Part shown: piece by piece, positions 1 through 12,959 of the stretch
How the letters are laid out: each line of letters begins with the position of its first letter
How positions within the stretch are numbered: the first letter of the stretch is position 1
Notes under the pieces: generated by a model
Database searches by the model: none
The model's input: only the letters and a program-made list of their open reading frames with translations
What the model was told of the DNA's origin: nothing
Made by a program: the position numbers and the translations under genes
NCBI RefSeq assembly: GCF_023856365.1
Contig: NW_026042467.1
Coordinates: 62,001 to 126,000 of the forward strand
Source of the DNA: Brienomyrus brachyistius
Taxonomy: Eukaryota > Chordata > Actinopteri > Osteoglossiformes > Mormyridae
Direction of reading: 5' to 3'
DNA length: 64,000 nt

Positions 1-235
1 GCCCGTAAACAAACCTACGACACGACAGAGGTGGCAGACGAGTCTGACTGTTCAAACAGCTGCCCCGGACCTAGCCAGCCTGTCACCAATATCAAACACA
101 GGTGTTCATTCTAAAGATGGACAACGGACTGTAATTATAATCTCTTCCAGAAGAAGGGCACAACAGGGGGCGAACAATCCGGCTTCAGGTCACGACCCAT
201 CCTGCCCTGAAACACGTGCTGGAAACTCCACGGAC

Positions 236-3157
<2,922 letters not shown>

Positions 3158-3343
3158 GGGGTGTGTCGAGACTAGATGGTCAGTATGGATAACTAAGGTG
3201 CACTAAAATTGGGTGAGCAGGCAAGGCATGTCACCCAGGTTGTGTGACAATTATTTTATATATATGTATATATATATTCCATCCACCATCCCTCCTTTAC
3301 GGAGAACTGCGTTATTTTTATTGTCCATTACGAAGAAAAAAAA

Positions 3344-3401
<58 letters not shown>

Positions 3402-4446
3402 GTGTATCGAGACTAGATGGTCATTATGGATAACTAAGGTGCACTAAAATTGGGTGAGCAGGCAAGGCATGTCACCCAGGTTGTGTGACAATTATTTTAT
3501 ATATATGTATATATATATTCCATCCACCATCCCTCTTTTATGGAGAACTGCGTTATTTTTATTGTCTATTGCAAAAAAAAAAAAAAAAAAAACAATACAT
3601 ATATACATATATATTTATGGGTGTATCGAGACTAGATGGTCATTATGAATAACTAAGGTGCACTAAAATTGGGGTGAGCAGGCAAGGCATGTCACCCCGG
3701 TTGTGTGACAATTATTTTATATGTATGTATATATATATTCCATCCACCATCCCTCCTTTACGGAGAACTGCGTTATTTTTATTGTCCATTGCGAAAAAAA
3801 AAAACTATATATATACATATATATTTATGGGTGTATCGAGACTAGATGGTCATTATGGATAACTAAGGTGCATTCAAATTGGGTGAGCAGGCAAGGCATG
3901 TCACCCAGGTTGTGTGACATTAATTATTTTATATATATGTATATATATATTCCATCCACCATCCCTCCTTTATGGAGAACTGCGTTATTTTTATTGTCTA
4001 TTGCAAAAAAATAACACAAAAAAACTATATATATATATACACACATATATATTTATGGGTGTATCGAGACTAGTTGGTCATTATGGATAACTAAGTTGCA
4101 CTAAAATTGGGTGAGCAGGCAAGGCATGTCACCCAGGTTGTGTGACAATTATTTTATATAAATGTATATATATATTCCCTCCACCACCCCTCCTTTACGG
4201 AGGACTGCTTTATTATTAATATCCATTGCGAAAAAAAAACACAAGAAAAAGAAAAAATATCTATATATATATATACATATATATATACATATATACATAT
4301 ATATACACATATATACATATATATATACATATATACATATATATATACATATATACATATATATATACACATATATATACATATATACATATATACACAT
4401 ATACATATATACACATATATATATATACACATATACACATATATAT

Positions 4447-4506
<60 letters not shown>

Positions 4507-4656
4507 GTGTGTCGAGACTAGATGGTCAGTATGGATAACTAAGGTGCACTAAAATTGGGTGAGCAGGCAAGGCATGTCACCCAGGTTGTGTGACAATTAT
4601 TTTATATATATGTATATATATATTCCATCCACCATCCCTCTTTTATGGAGAACTGC
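3158..4656. repeat. AT-rich minisatellite, copies 1-6 (left part)
   Basis: Units start with GGGTGTRTCGAGACTAGA at about 3158, 3400, 3619, 3829, 4057 and 4505. Each has the same order: a GC-balanced 160-bp block, a short A-run and a variable (TA)n tract. Spacing varies from about 210 to 450 bp because only the (TA)n part expands. Copy 6 is interrupted at 4656 by the LTR element. Confidence 0.95.
4253..4504. repeat. (TA/CATA)n microsatellite expansion
   Basis: The longest AT tract of the minisatellite, with ATATAC and ACATAT variants. It explains the larger spacing between copies 5 and 6. Confidence 0.95.
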
Positions 4657-4943
4657 TGTCACGCTCGGCGTCTGCGGGTGAGGCGCACGGACAGGGCGAG
4701 CGGGCAGGAAGCAGGCGAGCAGGCAGAATCAGGGCAAACGGGGGTTTATTAGACAGACGAGGACTTGGGAACATGGCACGCCGACTAACATCAATGACAG
4801 ACAAAGCAAACCGGGGAGACCAGGACTTAAATACACGGAACAAGGCAGCAGGAAACAAGACACGACTGGGCAGGATCAGGAAATCACACGTGGGTAATTA
4901 GGGGGCGTGGCACACAGGAGGAGCGGACGAGCCGGGCATGACA
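4657..4943 (-). repeat. 3' LTR (287 bp)
   Basis: Same length and content as the 5' LTR. Its AATAAA on the minus strand lies at 4745-4750 and its TATA-like box at 4826-4833. It is preceded on the minus strand by the polypurine tract. Confidence 0.93.
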
Positions 4944-4959
4944 GAACCCCCCCCCAAAG
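4944..4959 (-). promoter_or_regulatory. Polypurine tract
   Basis: On the minus strand a G9 run, preceded by TTT and followed by TTC, sits directly before the 3' LTR. That is the place of the plus-strand primer in LTR elements. Confidence 0.65.
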
Positions 4960-5038
4960 GCGCGCTACACCGGGCGCGCCAAGGAAGGGGGCGACGGACG
5001 GGACGAGGCAGGACAGGACCTGGAAAACAAGAACAGAA

Positions 5039-8000
5039 TTAACGCTGGACAGGGAACAGGACCGAGGTACAAAACAGAGCGAGGGACAAGACAAAGGACA
5101 AAACCTGACAGAGGGCCGGGAAAGCAGAGAGACAGACAAGAAAGGGCGATACAGAGGGCACAGGCGGGACACAAGGAGCGGGAGTGACGGGAGGGAACGA
5201 CGGGAAACCAGGAACAGAGCGGGGCGGAACAAAGGGACCAGGAACTGAGGACGGCGGGACAAAGGCATGAGGAGGAACAAAGACAGGCGGGACAGAGACA
5301 GGAAAGAAGGGAGAGAAGGAGGAGGAAGGAAGGGGAGCCCGAGGGAGCCCCAGCGGGCGACGGGAGGCAGCCGGAGGGGCCGCAGGCGGCCGGGAGGCCG
5401 GAGCCGGAGGGGACCTCGGAGGGGCCGAGGAGGCAGGGCGAGGGACCTGCGGAGGGGCCAGGGAGGGAGCAGGAGGGAGCACCGGGGAAGGGGACGAGGG
5501 AGCAGGAGGGGCCCACGGCGAAGGCCCGGAGGAGGGGGGAGCCGCAGCAGGCGGCGACGTCCGGCGGAGGGCCGGAGGTACGGGCCCCGCAGGCAACCGA
5601 GGAGCCGCCGTCGGGGAGCCCGCCGGCGACCGACCAGGCACCGGAGGGGGGAGCGAGGCAGGGCGACGAGGCATCGGAGAGGGACCCGCAGGCGACAGCC
5701 GACCCGGAGGGCCAGGAACCGCAGGCGCCAACCGAGCCAGAGCGCAGGCGAGGGAGGGCGAGCCAGGGGGCAGGGCGGGCGGGACCCCAGCCCTGCGTCT
5801 GTGTCCCCTTCCCCTGCGGGACACAGACAGGCCGACCCTAGTTCGGGGTCGATGTCGCCGGGGCGAGGGACAAGGGGTTACGAGTTCTGTCCCCGAGGGG
5901 TCCCATTCCAGCTCCTCCACCTCCGAAGAGGGAGGAACCAAGATGGAGTTGTCCGGGACCACCTCGGGGACTAGGACAGGGACTGGAGCTGCTGCAGGCG
6001 GAGGGGGCGCCTCTGGAGCTGCTGCAGGCGGAGGGGGCGCCTCTGGAGCTGCTGCAGGCGGAGGGGGCGCCTCTGGAGCTGCTGCAGGCGGAGGGGGCGC
6101 CTCTGGAGCTGCTGCAGGCGGAGGGGGGCGCCTCTGGAGCTGCTGCAGCAGGGCGGTCAGGGACAGGAGCGCAGTCAGGGACAGGAGCGCAGTCAGGGAC
6201 AGGAGCGCAGTCAGGGACAGGAGCGCAGTCAGGGACAGGAGCACAGTCAGGGACAGGAGCGCAGTCAGGGACAGGAGCGCAGTCAGGGACAGGAGCTGCA
6301 GGTGGCTGCAGTGGGGGCGCCTGCCCGGGAGCTGCAGCAGGCGGCTGCAGTGGGGGCGCCTGCCCGGGAGCTGCAGCAGGCGGCTGCAGGGGGGCGCCTT
6401 TGCAGGAACTGGAGCGCGGTCAGGCACAGGAGCGCGGTCAGGCACAGGAGCGCGGTCAGGCACAGGAGCGCGGTCAGGCACAGGAGCGCGGTCAGGCACA
6501 GGAGCTGGCTGCAGTGGGGGCGCCTGCCCGGGAGCTGCAGCAGGCGGCTGCAGTGGGGGCGCCTGCCCGGGAGCTGCAGCAGGCGGCTGCAGTGGGGGCG
6601 CCTCTGCAGGAACAGAAGCACGGTCAGGAACAGGAGCACGGTCAGGAACAGGAGCACGGTCAGGAACAGGAGCACGGTCAGGAACAGGAGCTTGCTGCAG
6701 TGGGGGCGCCTGCCCGGGAGCTGCAGGTTGCTGCAGTGGGGGCGCCTGCCCGGGAGCTGCAGGTTGCTGCAGTGGGGGCGCCTGCCCGGGAGCTGCAGCA
6801 GGCGGCTGCAGAGGGGGCGCCTGCCCGGGAGCTGCAGCAGGCGGCTGCAGAGGGGGCGCCTGCCCGGGAGCTGCAGCGGGCGGCTGCAGAGGGGGCGCCT
6901 GCCCGGGAGCTGCAGCGGGCGGCTGCAGAGGGGGCGCCTGCCCGGGAGCTGCAGCAGGCGGCTGCAGAGGGGGCGCCTGCCCGGGAGCTGCAGCAGGCGG
7001 CTGCAGAGGGGGCGCCTCTGCAGGAACAGCTCTCCGGAGAGAGATCAGCTTCCGGAGATCCTCGGCCAACCTCTCAAGGTCACTCAGAGGCGAGGTAGGG
7101 GAGAACGCGGCGAAAGCCTGCCCCAGGTGCACGGCAAGTTGTTCCCCCTCCGGGAAGCCCCGTGTGGCAGGTTCCTCCATCATCCTCCAGTACAGCCCCT
7201 GGAGGGCAAAGAACCGATTGGCGATGGCCAGGGGCTCACTCGGGACCTCCAGCTGGGGCGCAGCGCATGGGGGAGGCAGCGGCGAAGGAGGCGACTTGGG
7301 CTGGGGGGCTGGAGCAGGCAGAGCGGTTGCCTGCTCGGCCTGAGCAGGGGCTGCAGGCACAGGGGTTGCCTGCTCGGCCTGAGCAGGGGCTGCAGGCACA
7401 GGGGTTGCCTGCTCGGCCTGAGCAGGGGCTGCAGGCACAGGGGTTGCCTGCTCGGCCTGAGCAGGGGCTGCAGGCACAGGGGTTGCCTGCTCGGCCTGAG
7501 CAGGGGCTGCAGGCACAGGGGTTGCCTGCTCGGCCTGAGCAGGGGCTGCAGGCACAGGGGTGGCCTGCTCGGCCTGAGCAGGGGCTGCAGGCACAGGGGT
7601 GGCCTGCTCGGCCTGAGCAGGGGCTGCAGGCACAGGGGTGGCCTGCTCGGCCTGAGCAGGGGCTGCAGGCAAGTGCTGTGGGGAAGCTCGCCCGGGAACT
7701 GCAGACCGTCGTCGTGGGGGCGCTCGCCCGGGAACTGCAAGGGACTGCAACGGGGGTGCCTCAGGAGCGGCTGCAGCAGGCGAAGACGGGAGCGGCTGCG
7801 CGAGCGGCGCAGGCGGCTGCGCAGGCGGCTGCGCGAGCGGCGTAGGCGGCCGCGTGGGAGCAAAGTCCGAGGGCGGCGGCTGCGTGGGCGGCAAGAGCAG
7901 AGGGAGCTCCTCAGGCTCACCAGCTGGGAAGGAGGCGGGGACGAGAGCGCACGCCCCTAGGACGATCGTCCGGGCGACCGTCTGCTTCTTCCTCCTTCTC

Positions 8001-8317
8001 CGCGTCACCGTCAGGGGGGTAGGCTGCGCACTGTCCGAGAAAGCGGACGGCGGGAGGATGGTCCCCGGTTCGCGTGGCGCAACCCACCGCTCTTTACGGA
8101 GCTCGGCCACCCGCTGGAAGTTACCGCGCACCTCTTCCGCGAGGTGCGCGTCCCTTTCCAGGGACAGCCGATCCAGGATGTCCCAGCTCCGGCTGATGAG
8201 ATCCCAGGCCGGGGGATCTTCCCGGATGCCGGGTTGGGCGATCCAAAATAGCAGCTGATCGACGTAACTGCGGTAGTCCTCCACAGTTACGGAAGCTGCT
8301 TGTTCGTGGTCTGTCAT
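5039..8317 (-). CDS. Gag-like Pro/Ala-rich repeat protein of the LTR element (1,092 aa)
   Basis: The ATG at 8315-8317 was chosen because it directly follows the LTR, inside the priming site; the frame is open a further 68 codons into the LTR. Residues about 1-85 (MTDHEQAASVTVEDY onward, with RSWDILDRLSLERD) look like a folded N-terminal region similar to sequences that begin fish gypsy gag ORFs. A basic patch RRRRKK follows. Then come VNTR blocks: 13-residue units (PVPAAPAQAEQAT, about nine copies), a unique stretch, 13-residue PGQAPPLQPPAAA units, 6-residue PVPDRA units and 10-residue PPPPAAAPEA units. A Pro/Ser-rich tail ends with SPFLVCLSAFPALCQVLS. No zinc knuckle or enzyme motif is seen. 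The protein's function is unknown. Confidence 0.75.
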   Translation of the reverse strand: MTDHEQAASVTVEDYRSYVDQLLFWIAQPGIREDPPAWDLISRSWDILDRLSLERDAHLAEEVRGNFQRVAELRKERWVAPREPGTILPPSAFSDSAQPTPLTVTRRRRKKQTVARTIVLGACALVPASFPAGEPEELPLLLPPTQPPPSDFAPTRPPTPLAQPPAQPPAPLAQPLPSSPAAAAPEAPPLQSLAVPGRAPPRRRSAVPGRASPQHLPAAPAQAEQATPVPAAPAQAEQATPVPAAPAQAEQATPVPAAPAQAEQATPVPAAPAQAEQATPVPAAPAQAEQATPVPAAPAQAEQATPVPAAPAQAEQATPVPAAPAQAEQATALPAPAPQPKSPPSPLPPPCAAPQLEVPSEPLAIANRFFALQGLYWRMMEEPATRGFPEGEQLAVHLGQAFAAFSPTSPLSDLERLAEDLRKLISLRRAVPAEAPPLQPPAAAPGQAPPLQPPAAAPGQAPPLQPPAAAPGQAPPLQPPAAAPGQAPPLQPPAAAPGQAPPLQPPAAAPGQAPPLQQPAAPGQAPPLQQPAAPGQAPPLQQAPVPDRAPVPDRAPVPDRAPVPDRASVPAEAPPLQPPAAAPGQAPPLQPPAAAPGQAPPLQPAPVPDRAPVPDRAPVPDRAPVPDRAPVPDRAPVPAKAPPCSRLLQLPGRRPHCSRLLQLPGRRPHCSHLQLLSLTALLSLTALLSLTVLLSLTALLSLTALLSLTALLSLTALLSLTALLQQLQRRPPPPAAAPEAPPPPAAAPEAPPPPAAAPEAPPPPAAAPEAPPPPAAAPVPVLVPEVVPDNSILVPPSSEVEELEWDPSGTELVTPCPSPRRHRPRTRVGLSVSRRGRGHRRRAGVPPALPPGSPSLACALARLAPAVPGPPGRLSPAGPSPMPRRPASLPPPVPGRSPAGSPTAAPRLPAGPVPPALRRTSPPAAAPPSSGPSPWAPPAPSSPSPVLPPAPSLAPPQVPRPASSAPPRSPPAPASRPPAAPPAASRRPLGLPRAPLPSSSFSPFFPVSVPPVFVPPHAFVPPSSVPGPFVPPRSVPGFPSFPPVTPAPCVPPVPSVSPFLVCLSAFPALCQVLSFVLSLALFCTSVLFPVQR
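5985..6380 (-). repeat. 30-bp and 18-bp VNTR blocks read partly in a shifted frame
   Basis: 30-bp units (PPPPAAAPEA) occupy about 5985-6130 and 18-bp units about 6145-6295. A one-base loss near 6390 and a one-base gain near 6125 put the stretch between them in another register, giving LSLTAL-type peptides. Confidence 0.85.
6380..7025 (-). repeat. 39-bp and 18-bp VNTR blocks in the LTR-element ORF
   Basis: Units of 36-39 bp encode PGQAPPLQPPAAA-type peptides and alternate with 18-bp units encoding PVPDRA-type peptides. Both periods keep the frame. Confidence 0.9.
7319..7680 (-). repeat. 39-bp VNTR in the LTR-element ORF
   Basis: About nine tandem 39-bp units encode PVPAAPAQAEQAT. The period is a multiple of three, so copy number can change without breaking the frame. 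Confidence 0.95.
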
Positions 8318-8318
8318 T
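8309..8318 (-). promoter_or_regulatory. Self-priming primer-binding site
   Basis: AATGACAGAC begins one base after the 5' LTR and is perfectly complementary to GTCTGTCATT at 8456-8465 (4793-4802 in the 3' LTR), which lies at the predicted RNA 5' end. There is no TGG-type tRNA site. Tf1/sushi elements are known to prime with their own RNA 5' end in this arrangement. The site also contains the ATG of the ORF. Confidence 0.7.
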
Positions 8319-8319
8319 C

Positions 8320-8606
8320 TGTCACGCTCGGCGTCTGCGGGTGAGGCGCACGGACAGGGCGAGCGGGCAGGAAGCAGGCGAGCAGGCAGAATCAGGGCAA
8401 ACGGGGGTTTATTAGACAGACGAGGACTTGGGAACATGGCACGCCGACTAACATCAATGACAGACAAAGCAAACCGGGGAGACCAGGACTTAAATACACG
8501 GAACAAGGCAGCAGGAAACAAGACACGACTGGGCAGGATCAGGAAATCACACGTGGGTAATTAGGGGGCGTGGCACACAGGAGGAGCGGACGAGCCGGGC
8601 ATGACA
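8320..8606 (-). repeat. 5' LTR (287 bp)
   Basis: On the minus strand it starts TGTCATGCCC and ends GAGCGTGACA. It contains a TATA-like TATTTAAG at 8489-8496 and an AATAAA at 8408-8413. The long ORF is open back into this LTR, up to an ATG at 8519-8521. Confidence 0.93.
8489..8496 (-). promoter_or_regulatory. TATA-like box of the 5' LTR
   Basis: TATTTAAG on the minus strand lies 31 bases upstream of the segment complementary to the priming site. That is the usual distance from a TATA box to a transcription start. Confidence 0.6.
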
Positions 8607-8888
8607 ACTGCGTTATTTTTATTGTCTATTGCAAAAAAAAAAAAAACTATATATATATATATATATATACATATATATTTATGGGTGTATCGAGACTAGA
8701 TGGTCATTATGGATAACTAAGGTGCACTAAAATTGGGTGAGCAGGCAAGGCATGTCACCCCAGTTGTGTGACAATTATTTTATATAAATGTATATATATA
8801 TTCCCTCCACCACCCCTCCTTTACGGAGGACTGCTTTATTATTAATATCCATTGCGAAAAAAAAAACACAAGAAAAAGAAAAAATATC

Positions 8889-8923
<35 letters not shown>

Positions 8924-9345
8924 GGGTGTGTCGAGACTAGATGGTCAGTATGGATAACTAAGGTGCACTAAAATTGGGTGAGCAGGCAAGGCATGTCACC
9001 CAGGTTGTGTGACAATTATTTTATATATATATGTATATATATATTCCATCCACCATCCCTCCTTTACGGAGAACTGCGTTATTTTTATTGTCTATTGCAA
9101 AAAAAAAACAGAAAAACTATATATATATATATATATATATACATATATATTCATGGGTGTATCGAGACTAGATGGTCATTATGAATAACTAAGGTGCACT
9201 AAAACTGGGTGAGCAGGCAAGGCATGTCACCCAGGTTGTGTGACAATTATTTTATATATATGTATATATATATATATATTCCCTCCACCACCCCTCCTCT
9301 ACGGAGGACTGCTTTATTTTTATTTCCATTGCAAAAATAAAACAT
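8607..9345. repeat. AT-rich minisatellite, rest of copy 6 and copies 7-9
   Basis: Continues directly after the LTR element. Unit starts lie at about 8683, 8924 and 9154. Removing the element and one actgc rejoins copy 6 exactly. Confidence 0.95.
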
Positions 9346-9550
9346 TTTAAAACACAAAAAAAAAAAAAAACGAAAATAATAATAATAAAAATTATTTTGA
9401 ATGTGTATTCAAATAAGTTTGAATGTGTGTGAACTATATATAAATATATATATACACATGCATATACAGAAATATATACACACACACACACATATATATA
9501 TATAAAGACACACACAGACACACACTCACATAAACACATACACACACTGT
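9346..9550. repeat. A-rich and CA/TA simple repeats
   Basis: A-runs, AAT triplets and CA/TA dinucleotides flank the right edge of the minisatellite. Confidence 0.85.
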
Positions 9551-9945
9551 GTACAGTCTTATGCAAAGGTTTGGCACCCCTTGACAAATAACATCTTTTC
9601 AATTACAAAAGCAACAATATCAGTTAATACAGTCTCTTTAGGAACTGGGGGGAAAATACACAATATTTTCAGCAAACATTGATGAATAGTTACTTTTTAT
9701 GCCATAAATTGAACAAAATTACAAAATAAAAACATTATTATGGCACTCTGCAAAAGTTTGGGCACCCTACGTAATCAGTACTTAGTAACACCTCCTCTGC
9801 CAGATATCACAGCTTACAAGCGCTTCTTATAGCCAGCTGAAAGGCTTTCAGTTCTTGTACTTGGGATTTTCTCACATTCTTCCTTGCAAAAGGCTTCTAG
9901 TTCTGTAATATTCTAATATATCAAGGGCTGTATTGTCAAATAGGA
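9551..9945 (-). mobile_element. Tc1-like transposon tail, degenerate
   Basis: On the minus strand a stretch reads AVISGRGGVTKY and then stops, like the C-terminal end of Tc1-family transposases. The motif GTTTGGGCACCC and a variant (GTTTGGCACCCC) occur twice, about 195 bp apart, in what would be the 3' part of the element. Only the tail is present, so the family is tentative. Confidence 0.45.
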
Positions 9946-11160
9946 GATCGGCAGCATTCTCCCACCTGAGAAAACTGTACTACAATGCCCTTGATAGTGT
10001 GTAGAAACACACTCGTCAGCTCTAGTCCTCCTGTAACAACGCAAAAGGACTGGCAACCCTCAGGTATTTATGCGTGCGATTGTATGATAAATTCACCCTG
10101 ACAGTCTCACACTTCTCTTGGTACCAACAGGTCTCATGGAATATATAAAAGGCAACTGCAACAATTATACTCGGCACTAAACATCGAGGCACGGAAATGC
10201 AGCAGAGCTTGTGTATTTCTCAGGATGCATTCTAGTAAAATGCCCGGAAAATGAGCTAAAGACATATTTCAAGGGGCACTATATAAAACCGATGGAAATT
10301 TTACTGATTAAATAAAAGGAAAAGCATTGTTTGAAAAATCACAAATGTTTCTAAGATTCAATGCATCGCTTTTTGACCACATCATAGCGATGAACACATC
10401 ATTGTTCCTGACAATGTCCTAATACAGAAATAAAACTTTATGTTGGTAAACTCAAAAAGCCTTCAGCTGTCACACTGGCTAACGATCTCAAACGATTATA
10501 AAGCAGCATTTTGAAAAGCGCTGTTTTAAAATAACAGCTACAACACTTACCTTGTCTTCTGGCCAAATGCTTTTCACGGCTTGGCACTCCAACGGTGCTG
10601 AAACGAAATTTGTATTTCCTCCTACCTCGTTTGCCCTTCAGTTCTTGTTTTCTCCCTTTGGATGTTTTTTTCCTTCTTCTTTGGATATTGTTTTTTATTT
10701 TTGTCTGTTTTTTTTACTTTGCATGTTTTTCCTTCTTCGGATATTATTTTTTTGGCTTATTTTTTTAGACGATGTTTTTTTCGTCTTCTTTAAAAATTGT
10801 TTTTTTTTTCATCCTTTTGATGTTGTTTTACGGAACAAGAGCCGTACAGTGCTACTCTATCAGGAGGTAGCGCCAACTGAACGCCTTGAAGCAGTACCCA
10901 GCTCTTTTATAGGGAGCGTCAACCCGAAGTCAAGTTCTAGAACGTTGCACTCACTTTTCATTGGTTTCCCAGCTATGCTGTCAGAATAATGTTTGCTGAT
11001 TGGTCGAAAATTTTAAAACGTACCCGAGTACTGTAAAAAAACTCAAGATCTTGCTACCCTACGGAGCACCCATAAGGTGATTTTTTTTATACGTTATATG
11101 CAGCTATTTGTAGCAGGCCGTAATTAGACTAATCCACCCTTTGTCAATAAAGCCAACAAG
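9946..11160. other. No recognised gene; T-rich tract
   Basis: Mostly AT-rich DNA with T-runs at about 10665-10815. An open frame across this tract (10552-10989) is low-complexity Phe/Leu and is not supported as a gene. Confidence 0.55.
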
Positions 11161-11474
11161 AGAACAGGTTGCCCAAAGTTTGCTCAGGTACACGCCACAG
11201 CACAACCTTAAAAACACATCCAGCACAAATCACACTAGTGAATGACACAGCAAATCACAGCAATAAAAAAGACCCCTATGGGCAATCCAGCACCCAGACT
11301 ACAGGTGCCAAAAGGCCCAGCCTGCCTAATAATGAACCCAAAATATACATACAACAAAGAAAAAGACACAAACAAAAAAGAAAATAAAACTAGCCAGCTG
11401 CTCCCACTAAACCCCGCTCCCGAGGCCACTAAGCCGGCTGGCTTGATAATACACGATACAACCTCAGATAAAAC

Positions 11475-11546
11475 ATATTAAAGCAACACCAGGGAGGTTT
11501 ACAACCTGATCCTTAAAATTATCGACCCGTAATTCCACCTTGAAAA
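11475..11546 (+). repeat. 72-bp direct repeat, left copy
   Basis: Matches 12804-12875 with a few differences and brackets the gypsy-like remnant. It starts ATATTAAAGCAACACC in both places. Confidence 0.85.
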
Positions 11547-12185
11547 CCCCTAAAGAACAGTAGTTTACCCCATGACTCACTGCCCCATTCAAACAAAAAA
11601 AAAACAGGTTTTTGGGGTAACCTTTAGGTCAGCTCTTCAAAACCAGGTATGAGGACTCTTCAGCTAATCAGTCCTCTAATTAGAAATCTAATTAGGGAGT
11701 TGCAGCGAAAACCTGCATACACACCGGCCCTTTGCGGATAAGATTGTTCACCCCTGAAACAAGCAAACAGAAAGGCTGCTACACTGCAAATTCAATATGC
11801 CCGCCGATGCTCCACCAAATCTATCAGGACCCTGCCTGTCTTTCCCGTGCCTGCTCCTTTGCCAATATGCCCTACCATCGGAACATGCACAGCCATCTCG
11901 CCCCGGCTATGCCTCCAGTCCGAACTGCAGTTCCTATACCTGCCTATAATTGCCTGGCTACAATCCATCCCCCAAAATGAAATTGATGACCCAACGATCA
12001 CAGCTAAGAATTCTATCCCCAAACCACTGGTCTTCCTCCCCAACCGAACGATCATTCACTGACCGTGGTAACTTATAAGGGTTGGTATGATGACCAGTGG
12101 TGGACCTCACCGAACGTTTAACTGGTCTCTACACCTCGGGGGGGACATAACCTCCTCCATTATACGAGGCCTACTTGTGGATGCT

Positions 12186-12760
12186 CTATTGCGACCCCTC
12201 CCACCAGCCCTGTCCCCGTAAAATCACAGAGTCCTCATCCGATTCCATTTCTGTTGCCCCTGTGGGCAACCCAGACTCAGGAGACATTACCAGAACATCT
12301 TCCCCTGACATAACAACCCCCTGTGGTACTGGACGCAACTCTGTTCGGTGAACTTGACGGACAACCCCGTCCCCCTCCATTGGAGTTGCAGAGTAAACTG
12401 CACCCTGATCTTGGGGACACCGAACTACCATATACAAACAGGCATCCCAATGATCCTGTATTTTACCTCGAACATGGTTCCGCAAACACACCAGCTGACC
12501 TTCATCAAACCCCTAATCATTAACCAACTCATTGTGTTTCCGATTTCGTGGTGTGGCTTGTTCCTCCAACTAAGCCTTCACATACTCTTGAAGCACCTGC
12601 AAACTTTCCTGATGGTTTTGTACCCATTCCTCCAAAGGTCCACCATACTGACTGATCCCGGCAGGAGCCTGAAGATAGTGTATCGGTAATCGAGGCTCAC
12701 AGCCAGACCTTAAATAAAAAGGCATCATCCAGTCATTTGGTGGGGTGTAGTATTGTAAGC
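12186..12760 (-). pseudogene. Ty3/gypsy integrase C-terminal remnant
   Basis: Minus-strand reading gives PFYLRSGCEPRLPI, matching the PFxLMFGREPRLP motif after the catalytic core of gypsy integrases. It is followed by VRGKIQDHWDACLYMVV and VHRTELRPVPQG, the familiar C-terminal beta-barrel region of the same enzymes. In-frame stops at 12570-12572 and 12513-12515 break it. No catalytic residues, reverse transcriptase or LTR are visible nearby. It is a dead 3' fragment of a pol gene on the minus strand. Confidence 0.75.
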
Positions 12761-12803
12761 TTCTCTGCTGGAGGAAGTGTGTGAAGCAAATTGTGCAAAA
12801 AAA

Positions 12804-12875
12804 ATATTAAAGCAACACCAGGGAGGTTTACATCTAGATCCTTAAAATGATCGACCTGCAATTCCACCTTGAAAA
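12804..12875 (+). repeat. 72-bp direct repeat, right copy
   Basis: Partner of 11475-11546. Their relation to the enclosed integrase remnant is unclear: they are too short for LTRs and lie in direct orientation. Confidence 0.85.
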
Positions 12876-12959
12876 TCCAATTACCATATAAAGGATACAA
12901 GATGTAAAGATGACAAATGACATGGCACACATTTGTTGTTTAGACTGTTGTGTCAGGTT

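Larger units (their letters stand above)
4657..8606 (-). mobile_element. Non-autonomous sushi/Tf1-like LTR retrotransposon, complete
   Basis: The 3,950-bp element is bounded by two 287-bp direct LTRs with TG...CA ends and a 5-bp target duplication (actgc at 4652-4656 and 8607-8611). It is inserted in copy 6 of the minisatellite. Read on the minus strand the order is 5' LTR, self-priming site, one long ORF, polypurine tract, 3' LTR. No protease, reverse transcriptase, RNase H or integrase is encoded, so mobilisation must have used another element's enzymes. The two LTRs have the same length and I saw no difference on reading them, so the insertion is young. Assignment to the self-priming group rests on the priming site rather than on a polymerase. 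Confidence 0.9.

Noticed and set aside
3213..4552. Open frames rich in Tyr-Ile in the minisatellite
   Set aside because: They are translations of (TA)n tracts and repeat with the unit; no codon structure or conserved protein.
5267..7960. Long plus-strand open frames opposite the LTR-element ORF (Arg/Gly-rich)
   Set aside because: GC-rich in-frame repeats leave several frames open; the minus frame fits the element's strand, priming site and polypurine tract.
10552..10989. Plus-strand open frame of 145 codons
   Set aside because: Mostly Phe/Leu/Ser from T-runs, with no homologue recognised and no splice or promoter support.
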